A DNA stretch of 64,000 nt from Karalla daura (lineage: Eukaryota > Chordata > Actinopteri > Chaetodontiformes > Leiognathidae): positions 18,719,267 to 18,783,266 of the forward strand of contig CM055199.1 of the NCBI GenBank assembly GCA_029224185.1, read 5' to 3'. The notes below the pieces were generated by a model. That model was not told where the DNA came from, did not search any database, and was given only the letters and a program-made list of their open reading frames with translations. Made by a program: the position numbers and the translations under genes. Shown here piece after piece: positions 54,337 through 64,000 of the stretch (within the stretch, counting starts at the first letter, position 1; each line of letters opens with the position of its first letter).

Positions 54337-54952
54337 AATAATTTTGTTTACAAAAACAGTCATCAACTTAAAAAAAAGTCTCCTTAAAGACAAAAATAGC
54401 TTCTTTTCCAAACCCTTTAGGCTAACAATAGCTTTGCTGCTAGGCCTACAAAAAAAGTCATTTACACATATCATGTCCACATACAAATAAATCATCACCC
54501 AAACCTACGGGCTGCAACAAGTGAGCCCATGTTTGAGAAAATATAGTCAGCATTTTAAACGAAATAGACACATACACTCAAGGCCATAACCAGGGTTCAC
54601 TGAGGTCCAGAATTTATATTGTTTTTAAGGCATTTTAGAGCAAAATTCATGTCCAAATAACACCATCCAAACACAAACTCATATGGTAATTAACATATAA
54701 TTAAAGTAGGCTCATATATATACATAAGTCTCATCCTCATACACACTCTCTCACGCACACCCATACATACAGTACATGCAAGAATATCAAAATAAAATGT
54801 GCAAAATATCCTTCTCTCTATTGTGAAATAGAAAACTAAATGTTTTAAGTTGCTTGAATTTTTTGTTCTTTTAAAAGTAGCAGAAAAACATCCAGGAAAC
54901 ATTTTGATGCGATTCTAAACGAGTCCGCGCAGCGAGGAGAGGCCTTCCTCCA

Positions 54953-56097
<1,145 letters not shown>

Positions 56098-56261
56098 CGC
56101 GTCCCTTTGAGGATTTCTTCTTTTTGCGTGAAAAGCAAACAAACAAACAACGTAAAGCCCTCGAGGTGCGTGCGTCCGGGATAGATGCGCCTTTTTTTAC
56201 GCACGGTGCGCGCTCCTCTCGCTCCGTGTTTACACAAACACTAAACTGGGATCTGGTCCAG

Positions 56262-56269
56262 TTTATAAA
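56262..56269 (-). promoter_or_regulatory. nkx2.9 TATA box
   Basis: CTTTATAAAC on the minus strand about 165 bp above the ATG, preceded by a GGGGAGGAGG-type purine stretch. It would place the start site near 56235 and give a 5' UTR of roughly 140 nt. Confidence 0.6.
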
Positions 56270-56274
56270 GCCTC

Positions 56275-57190
56275 CTCCCCCTCCACAGGGCACCTGAATG
56301 GCTGGAGTCCCAGTGATGGTAGGTGTGGAGTCAGAAGAAGAAGAAGGAGAAGAAGGAGAAGAAGAGGGAGGAGGAGGAGAGAAAAGAGCCTCAACAATGA
56401 GTGAAGGAAACACTCGTCATCATTACAGATTCGTGCCGTATCGTCAGACCGAGGAACAGATAATGGTGATTGTTGTCGGAGCTGAATCACGTCTTGGGTG
56501 GCAACTGACAACACAGCCCGTCCCATCATCAACACACACATACACACACACACACCCCTCCTCCTCACCCATTTACTCTCCCCTCCATTCCCTCCTCCTC
56601 TGGCCCAAACAACGTGTCCAGTATTTGCATACAAAGTGAGCAATTAGCGCAAGTTGGTTTTACTAATGCGGCCATCAGAGGAAAGAGCACCTTGCGCGGT
56701 TGTTTCCCATCAGGATCCTTCTTTTTTCATACATTTACTGTTTGATATTTCAGTTTAAAAGATCTGTTTTCCCCTATAGCACATTGTATTGTGGTCACAT
56801 TGGGATTCATTTGCTCCAATAGTCGCCATATGTATAATAAATAAGCAAATAAATCAAATTATAATATGTAATGTTGAATTAAAATAAACAATGTAAACGT
56901 GCCTGTTGTTTGACCTGTTTGTAGATGTTACATAAATGAATAAGAGTGAAATTATGATCATCTACAGAGAAATTCTGTTGTCTTATAAAGAATACAATAT
57001 GGAGTTCATTATTAAAATAGATTGTGTTGTATATCTATATTGTTATTTTGTACTATAAGAAGATGTTCCTAATGTCTACATTTGACTAATGGTTGGTGTC
57101 AGATAGGGGTAGCCTAATTAAATAAAATATAGTGTAATTTTATTTTTTTTAATAAGCTTAGTTGAGTTAAACAAGGTCATTTTGACCGCT
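56275..57190. other. nkx2.9 upstream region
   Basis: A purine-rich AGAAGA/GGAGGA stretch (56330-56385) lies just above the TATA box, a short CA tract at 56533-56553 and a CTCC-rich part to 56600. From 56700 it is AT-rich. No gene. Confidence 0.5.
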
Positions 57191-57195
57191 TTATT

Positions 57196-57291
<96 letters not shown>
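57196..57291. repeat. GATA tetranucleotide microsatellite
   Basis: 24 uninterrupted GATA units about 1.1 kb upstream of the nkx2.9 start. Confidence 0.98.
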
Positions 57292-57292
<1 letters not shown>

Positions 57293-57509
57293 AAAAGTGC
57301 AGAACACATAGAAAAACATGTCTATAACTATGAGCATTGGCAGTTACTGTACATGTACGTTGCATTTATTCAGAGTAATATTGCTCAGAAATATATATTT
57401 TTTTAAGTGTGAAACATGTTCGTTATAACTGCACTTCTGTAGCTCTAGTGTCTGCTCCGTGTTTATAGATTTTGGATAAGGACCTAAAAGTAAAATTCTA
57501 TTAATCTTT

Positions 57510-58210
57510 TATATTATTAAGGATGCTTTAATGGCTCTAGACGTGCCCTTTTCTACTTCAGCCAAATAGAGCTGCTGTTCAACGCTAATCAAGATAAATC
57601 ATTCACCATTCATCATGTGTCGCAGACAGCGGCCCATGAATCATCTCCGATCTGTTTCCGTCGCCTTAATGTGTTTTATTTCTAATTTTTCTCATCTTCG
57701 CATGACAAACCTGTTTCCCGTCCTCTGTCGTATAAAAGCGCATTAAATGCAAAGGGTGATTCTTGCCCTGTGTGGGGGTCTCCGTGCCCTCTCTCTCTCC
57801 TCCTCCTCCTTCTCCTCCTCCTCCTCCCGTGTATTTGATATTGATATCTGCCCTCATCCACTCCACTGAGGCCGGGGCACAGGCCTCCCCTGTCGTCCTG
57901 GGTGGTCGGTGCAGGGGGGGTGAGGGGGGGGCACACAAATACATGCCAACCAGAGGAGACTGGAGAGGGGACAAAGGGGAGAAAATGTAGCCCTACGTCC
58001 GAGACCCGTTGGAAGCATTTGTTCCAGTCAAGATTTTGCATTTGTTCAGTCCGGCAATAATGGCTGATTGACGCCCCTGCACAATGTGCTTTAGGTCTGC
58101 AGGATAAATCCGAGCTTGTTCCGTGTTGTCATGGTTTTCAATGGAGCTGAATGGGAGCCCCGGGACACTATCTACTGCTGCTCTGCGTCTGTAGTGCGGA
58201 GGCAATATTA
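57510..58210. promoter_or_regulatory. candidate nkx2.9 upstream enhancer with Gli site
   Basis: Mostly repeat-free apart from a CTCCTC run at 57795-57825. It contains GCTAATCAAGATAAATCATT, CATGAATCATCTCCG, GCATTAAATGC, GGCAATAATGGCTGATTGAC and a perfect Gli consensus GACCACCCA (minus strand, 57899-57907). In vertebrates Nkx2.9 responds to Sonic hedgehog, so a Gli-bound element 1.8 kb upstream is plausible. Conservation was not measured. Confidence 0.42.
57899..57907 (-). promoter_or_regulatory. Gli binding site consensus
   Basis: TGGGTGGTC on the plus strand, an exact match to GACCACCCA. It is the only exact match I noticed in the window. Confidence 0.5.
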
Positions 58211-58685
58211 CATGTGTGATCCAGGACGAATTAAAACCACGTTTTTAACGCATTTTCAAGTTTCGAGTAATCATTGAAAAAAAAAATACGAAAACGTCCT
58301 GAGAATGTTAGCAAAATAAAAAGGCGATTAGACCATGTTACATACACACTATGAAGCATGCAGATGTGCATATTATGTGTGCTTTGGATGAAACACATTC
58401 CAAAAAACACCACATTAATGTGCAGTAATCTATTTTTAGGTGCACTGTTTATAGTTTTATATGCATGAATGAACAGTCTCTTTTAAGCACATACTGGCTA
58501 AATGTCTTGTCTGGAAGCACACACATAGATATATACTCCAATATATATATAGTCCATATATAGTCGACATATAGCTGATATATAGTCCAAAGCTAAAGCT
58601 AAACTATACTAAAATTGTTGTTATGTTATTGTATATTTATTGTTATCAGAGAAGTTGTTTCAACTGACTATGTTAAATGAATTAT
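58211..58685. other. intergenic; local ATATAG repeats
   Basis: Short tandem words ATATATAGTCCA, ATATAGTCGACA, ATATAGCTGA, ATATAGTCCAAAG lie at 58540-58595. No gene. Confidence 0.6.
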
Positions 58686-58689
58686 AGCT

Positions 58690-58925
58690 GGGGTGGGGAA
58701 AATGTGTCCCAGTTTAAATCCAGGTTGGGCCTTTTTGTGTGGAGTTTGCATGTTGTCTCTGTGTTTGTGAGAGTTTGTGAGGGTCCAAAAAACATGCATG
58801 TTTAGCTCAATAAAAGACTATAAATTGCCCCTAGATGTGAGAGTGAGGGTGACCAGTGTGTGTGTGTCCTGTGATGGGCTGAAGCCCTGTCCACAGTGCA
58901 TTCCCAGTGTTGATAGGCTGTGCTC
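58690..58925 (-). repeat. dispersed repeat fragment
   Basis: Inverted copy of the family at 5860: GTGGAGTTTGCATGTTGTC, AACATGCATGTTTAGC, TAAATTGCCCCTAGATGTG, GATGGGCTGAAGCCCTGTCC. Confidence 0.62.
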
Positions 58926-59179
58926 AGTTTAAGTAATTTGCCACAGTTATGATTATGACCACCTAAAGCTGAGAGGTTTGGCCTCCTCTTTATTGAGTGT
59001 GTATGTGAATGTGTGTGCGTGTGAGTGCGTGCACAAAAGGCTGACAAACAGCAGCGGATTACAGTACCACCGGGTTCCTGGAGTGGATAGTTTGCCGAGG
59101 GCACTCGATTGGAGAGCGAAAACACGCAAAAAGCAAAGAGAAGTCATGTCCAAAGAGCGGGAATTTCTCTGTCCACAAT

Positions 59180-59410
59180 GACCCCAGAAGCCACTTAATC
59201 TATTTAACACCCGCGGGCTTCAGCCGGAGAGGGTCCTCCGCAGCCCCCAAGAGCTCTCCACGGCCAAATATTTACTCTGTTGTTCAGCCCTTTCCATCTC
59301 CAATCCCTTCCTCTCCTGGCCGGGCCCGGAGGAGATTTTTCTCACATGGCTCCAGGATTCAGCAGCTGAGCTGACAGTTTAGAGGCTGAATGGGTGAAGA
59401 AGGGCCCTCA
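59180..59410. promoter_or_regulatory. candidate conserved regulatory block
   Basis: GC-balanced repeat-free sequence (CCACTTAATCTATTTAACAC, GGCCAAATATTTACTC, AGCTGAGCTGACAGTTTAG). No coding frame; about 3.1 kb upstream of nkx2.9. Confidence 0.3.
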
Positions 59411-60624
59411 GAGAAACACAGGAAGAGATTTACTCAAATGATATATACAATTCTGGAGAGTGAAGCACCACACACACACACACACACACACACAGCAACA
59501 CACACAAAATAGTTATTGTTCCTTCTTGTGGATGTTTGCGCTTCACTGCAGGTGATGTTTGCGAGCTGCTTTCACATTCATCTAATGCAAGAGCAAAGCC
59601 TCTGTGTGCTCAGCTCACAGAGAGAGAGAGGGAGAGAGAGAGTGAGTGAAGGGGAGGAGAAGCAGGAGGAGGGTTTCTGAGTGCGGCAGACATCACACTT
59701 CTGAGAGGGAAATAAAATATTTGCATACTCTCAGATTCCCGAGAGGAGAGGAGATGAAGGAGGAGGGTTTGAACAATGTAATCGCACTTGTGTAAACTCG
59801 GAATCAAAGCTGCAAAGTGTGTTGACGCCCTGATTACACCTCTGAACACACCTCTGGAGGGGGAAATGTGTTTGCTCCCTAGGCTCCTACAATGTCTGAA
59901 AGACCCATTTAGATCCCTCCGTTATTTTTGTAACGCTTAAATGTGTTTTCTTTTTATTTGTATTGCACTTTTACTGCAAGGGGTAACAACAGAGCCTACC
60001 AAGTGCTGGGAGCCAACAGAAAGAGATAAGCCATAAAAATGTGAATACAATGTAAGAATCTGATGATATTTTTGACTAATTTATCAGATATTTAATTATA
60101 AAAGTCCAGTGAGAATCAGCACCTACATCCAGTGGAAGTTCTGCAGATGCAGTGCTGCTATTTAAGAAGGTGATTAAGATTGATTTATCATACAGTAGGC
60201 GATTCACTTAAAAAGTAATTTTTTGATCATTGATGATTTGTGTATCATCTTGGAAGTGATAAGTTCTTTAAATAACTGCACATAGGTTATAAAAAGGTAA
60301 TAAAAATAGCAGAAAATTGAAAAACTCAAGAAACTGAAAGTACCTACAGTATGTACAGTAAATTAGTAAATATATTCAATTGTTTTGATGTGTAACATCA
60401 GCAGAACTCACACATGGGGAGAGCAAACAAAGCATTAAAGCATCTATCTGGGATTTTCTGAGGATCAATTTATCTGATAACACTGTTACTGATCTAACAC
60501 TGTTCACAGTTCAAGAAAGATAAAGGAGATTTAACTGATCTCAGCCTGCAGCTGCACCTGCTCTGTATTTGCCTGTAAAGAGCATCAATGAGAGAGAGAG
60601 AGAGAGAGATGGTACTTGTAGCAG

Positions 60625-60674
<50 letters not shown>

Positions 60675-61815
60675 CCCAAAGACTATTTTCCTTTTTTTTT
60701 CTTTTCTGATGATTACAGGACATCAATAAGAAAGTCCTTATGTCACAGATATAAATATGTTTAAAAATGAAAATGTATACTTTTTTGTAACTTTTTCAAA
60801 AGATAATTGAGAGTGAAATCTAACATTTTTGGGGAGATTGTGACCCTCCTTATTAACCCTCCTTATTTCTGTGCATCTAACACAATGAATAACTAATATT
60901 TCATATTGATCAGGGAATTGTTGAGAACATATTTAATATATAAAAGTGGTAGCAAGACAGTAAAGAGAAGTAGCCAAAAAAGGGTTTAATCTTGATTTAT
61001 AGATCTGACATAGTGAATTAGTCTTGATTTGATTCATCAATATCAAGATTTACTTCGAAATTGTAGTAAGGGTATTAAGTGCCAGAAAAAGTCCAATGCA
61101 TGGTGTCACATAAGATCCATGAAAGAGACACTGCCTTGGCCACTCAAGCTTCAAAAAATTATCTTTTTAAAAATAAATGCAACTTCGCCGAGCCACATGT
61201 CATATCTTCTCAGCCAGTCACTGCTGATCTGAGTCCCAGGAAGCTGATGTCATCACATCGTCACACAGGTAGAGCTGTATTTTGGGAGGAGACACATATA
61301 TACATATAGCATTCACACAGTGGACCTCTGGAACCTCAGTATGTTAACATGGTTGCATTGTTAGATTTTATGAACTCAGCACCGTCTTCGCTGTCGTTCT
61401 CAGTAAAGATGGAAACGTCACTGAGGCTGTTCTGATCATCCTGAAACATGGAGCACAAACTTCTCATCTCCCTGAACAGGAGACAGTCTGTGCCCTGGGC
61501 AGTGACTGGGGCCAGCAGAGACCCTGACGCTGAGGAGGCTGCTGATGTGTGGTGCTTGTCTGCCCCCTGTAGGATCCCTGAGGAAGCACAGACAAGCAGA
61601 GACAGGTCTCAAGACCGGGTTGAGGAGACAACCAGGTCATCTACTGATTTAAAGAAAAGTACCAGAGGAGAATACCACACTGCTGAGTATAACCATCACA
61701 CCATTCATCAGAAATCAGAGGGCCATATCATTTTAAAGGAGACCTAAAGTGGTATAGTTGGCATCACACTCATATTTAAAGTCTGTTGGGATCTGCCTGT
61801 TTTTCAACTTCTGAG
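59411..61815. other. intergenic with CA, GA and GT tracts, no gene seen
   Basis: CA at 59470-59494, GA at 59622-59641, GA at 60592-60609, GT at 60626-60673. A TTTTAAAGGAGACCTA word at 61731 matches those near 2423 and 48632. The plus-strand frame at 61448-61747 (99 codons) shows no domain. Confidence 0.55.
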
Positions 61816-61822
61816 CATGTGA

Positions 61823-61928
61823 GTTTACGGCCATAACCCTTAATTTACCTGATCCCATCAAATCTCAGAAGCTGAGCGTCAGGGCAGTACTTGGCAGCAT
61901 TCCTGGGAATACCAGGTATTGTAAGATG
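61823..61928 (+). pseudogene. 5S rRNA-derived fragment
   Basis: Follows the vertebrate 5S rRNA gene in order: GTTTACGGCCATAACCC, CTGATCCCATCAAATCTCAG, AAGCTGAGC, AGTACTTGG, CCTGGGAATACCAGGTATTG, TAAGATG. It lacks roughly a dozen bases in the middle and has many substitutions, including in the internal promoter, so it is not a working gene. It is either a dispersed 5S pseudogene or the head of a 5S-derived SINE (SINE3 class). Confidence 0.75.
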
Positions 61929-61934
61929 CGTGGT

Positions 61935-62035
61935 TACCACTCAGCCAATCGGATGATTGGCTGTCCAGGGTGTATTCCCTGCCTTCACCTTATGTGTGTG
62001 GAGAAAGATGAATGAATGGATGAAGACTCGTCAGT
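61935..62035 (-). repeat. dispersed repeat fragment abutting the 5S-like piece
   Basis: CTGTCCAGGGTGTATTCCCT is the reverse complement of the family phrase at 5860, followed by GAATGAATGGATGAA, its usual terminal repeat. Confidence 0.55.
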
Positions 62036-62168
62036 GGTCTGTTCAGGCTGCCAGGTGGTGTAACACAGCAGGCATTGTATCGAGGTGTTGTGCAAAGAGC
62101 ATGATGTGATGTGGACAAACCTCAGCAGCAGTAACAGCAGCTCCTCAGTGAGGACCCACTCGTGTTGG

Positions 62169-62182
62169 CCACTAGGTGGCGC
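62169..62182 (+). promoter_or_regulatory. CTCF site, plus orientation
   Basis: CCACTAGGTGGCGC fits every position of the consensus CCASYAGRKGGCRS; flanks TTGG and CACTG also suit. About 6 kb upstream of nkx2.9, it is a candidate domain boundary towards pax9. Confidence 0.6.
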
Positions 62183-62189
62183 CACTGTA

Positions 62190-63045
62190 TTTTGGAACGA
62201 GCGTCAGTGTCGCTGATGTCTGGCTGAACCGGGCAGAAAATCACAACTGGCAGAATTATATCTGAATGTGATTGGGACATATGATTGTTGTTGTATTTTC
62301 AGTACTAGGAGCCACGTGCCCGGATGGCTCCACTGCACTTCTGTCTTGCAGAAGAGTCACTTCATCCCATCCGAGCCTGCAAAAATACTTCACACTCCTG
62401 CATCCTGGCCATACATCCAGTGGATGGTTACAGATGCATTCTCATATCTTTATATTGGGTTATTTTTATTATTAATAACAACCACAGATTCAGTGTCCTG
62501 GACTTTGGTGGCACCTGTAGTGTTCACAGTCCTTGTTCAACGGTCATAAAAAACGCTCTTGTCTGTAATAAACAACACAGATGTAGATAACACAGAATAG
62601 AACAGGAGAGAAATAATGAAAACAGGTACACAGACAGATAGTTTCTGATAACACAATGACTGAAATACAGTATTCATTGTACATTTTCTTGGAATATGCA
62701 CTAAAGTAGTATGATCCAGTGTAACATAAACTGTTACTCACACTCTGTTACGTGTATATTTAGTATATTCTGTGATCTAACCTCATGCTGCTAAGGTATG
62801 CCATCCAGCTCGCCTGTTTTCTGTAACAATTATCACCTAAATCCCATTTAACCATATAGATAAGTTGTGAAGCTACTTATCAATAAATACGAGTCTGACT
62901 CTACAGCTACAAAGAATGAGGCAGATGATGCGATTAACTCCAAAGTAACTGAGGTAATTAGATAGATGGGTAGATAGATAGGCAGACAGAGAGGCTGTTC
63001 TCACAGATCCTGTAACAAAGAACATCTTGACACATACTGGGTTAA
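62190..63045. other. intergenic, no gene seen
   Basis: AT-rich; short GATA-like words at 62960-62985 (TAGATAGATGGGTAGATAGA). Confidence 0.5.
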
Positions 63046-63049
63046 TTGC

Positions 63050-63235
63050 AGGGACATCTCTGCGCATGCGCACTGCTCTTAATGAGCGCAGTAATTGAAC
63101 ATGAACCTGGTCCAGGTCTGACTCACGCCTTCCGCGGGTGCTGCGCACTTGTGCGGCCTGCATCAACACCCCATTCGCACATTTCTGCACACAACGAACT
63201 CCTCCGACTCCTTCTCCTCCTCCTCCTCTTCCTCC
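63050..63235. promoter_or_regulatory. CpG-rich block with NRF1 palindrome
   Basis: A perfect TGCGCATGCGCA at 63061-63072 is followed by CpG-rich unique sequence (CACGCCTTCCGCGGGTGCTG, CGCACTTGTGCGGCC). No gene start was recognised beside it, so the role is open: an unannotated promoter or part of an upstream element of a gene beyond the window. Confidence 0.4.
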
Positions 63236-63289
63236 TCCTAACGCCTCTCCCCTCTCCCCCCTATGTCCCCCATTCTGTCCAAAGTGTCC

Positions 63290-63620
63290 CAGTGTCCCGG
63301 GACAAAGTTAGCTCCAAATGAGGGCAGGAATGAAATATTTAATCCTAATGGATGCCAGGTGCCAGACGAACAGATGTCAAAGTGATGTATGCTTAAAAGT
63401 GTCGTAAATATTGTTTCTCTTTGTCCCAGTGTGCTGAAACCCGGGCCTGGCCTCTGGAACATACAGGTCGTTAACCCGTGTTCGTCCTCATTAAGGCCGC
63501 ACTTAGGCCGCACTAACCCGAGTTAGAAGTGCTAACCTGCAGAGGGGCTTTTAATGGTGTCACCGAGCAAACGGAGAGGAGAGGGGGGTGTTTAAAAAAG
63601 AACCCTGTAAAGGCACCAGC
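63290..63620. promoter_or_regulatory. candidate conserved regulatory block
   Basis: Repeat-free: ATATTTAATCCTAATGGATG, CCTCATTAAGGCCGCACTTA, GGCTTTTAATGG. No coding frame. It lies on the side where pax9 would be expected. Confidence 0.35.
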
Positions 63621-63723
63621 AGCATTTTAAAGCCGCATTCAGTCTTATCTTATTTGTATCAAGCAGCTGGAGGCGACACCAGGCCCCGCTGCGCCTGGAT
63701 GACACACTGGTCCCTGAACGCAC

Positions 63724-63725
<2 letters not shown>

Positions 63726-63821
<96 letters not shown>
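63726..63821. repeat. CA microsatellite
   Basis: About 48 pure CA units, the longest dinucleotide array in the window. Confidence 0.98.
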
Positions 63822-63822
<1 letters not shown>

Positions 63823-64000
63823 TCATACCTCTCTGCAAGCGTGAGCGCGTGCATCTCTGCATGTGTGTGTATCTTGTTGCAGATGTCGGGATAGAGTGTG
63901 CGCGTGTGTGAGATGACAGACACACAACCTCTCCGTGAAACAAGAAATCACTGCGCGTCCCCCACTCAGAACAACCCATTAGTGGTGACTTGGATTTCCC

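Noticed and set aside
56298..64000. pax9 exons
   Set aside because: I searched for the paired-domain start (GEVNQLGGVFVNGRPLP-like) on both strands and saw none.

Overview
The window is vertebrate nuclear DNA, most likely from a ray-finned (teleost) fish. Three spliced protein-coding genes are present, all on the minus strand: mbip (coding 16601-23662, 9 exons, 351 aa), nkx2.1 (coding 42899-45938, 2 exons, 350 aa) and nkx2.9 (coding 54953-56097, 2 exons, 240 aa). For each gene I joined exons at GT/AG sites; the reading phase is kept across every junction and the protein length matches the family. The teleost assignment is an inference from the very dense dinucleotide and GATA/TATC microsatellites, dispersed repeats of types I recognise from fish genomes, and short intergenic distances.

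Layout. 1-16.5 kb holds no gene: microsatellites, several old dispersed-repeat fragments and some unique AT-rich sequence. 16.5-23.7 kb is mbip, with a CpG-rich island in its 2.6-kb intron 7 and a promoter carrying an NRF1 palindrome and a CCAAT box. 23.8-42.0 kb is a gene-free interval with several blocks that look like conserved regulatory DNA. 42.0-46.1 kb is nkx2.1; its intron is filled by a diverged tandem repeat and its 3' flank holds a GT-rich minisatellite. 46.1-54.3 kb is the nkx2.1-nkx2.9 spacer. 54.3-56.3 kb is nkx2.9 with a TATA box; a TATC array takes up about a third of its single intron. 56.3-64 kb is upstream of nkx2.9 and contains a perfect Gli-type site, a perfect CTCF-type site, a degraded 5S-rRNA-derived fragment and a second NRF1 palindrome.

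How the genes relate. The order MBIP - NKX2-1 - NKX2-8(9) is the order and orientation at human 14q13, next to PAX9. It belongs to the deuterostome pharyngeal cluster (nkx2.1, nkx2.2/2.9, pax1/9, foxA). Nkx2.1 acts in ventral forebrain, thyroid and lung or pharyngeal endoderm; Nkx2.9 acts in ventral neural tube under Hedgehog control; Mbip is a general subunit of the ATAC acetyltransferase complex and probably an older bystander kept in place by shared regulatory DNA. pax9 is not in the window and would be expected beyond base 64000.

I see no wholly new coding system. The least expected structures are non-coding: the roughly 11-copy diverged tandem repeat filling the nkx2.1 intron, the minisatellite in the nkx2.1 3' region, and the CpG island with TATA-like and splice-donor-like signals inside an mbip intron.
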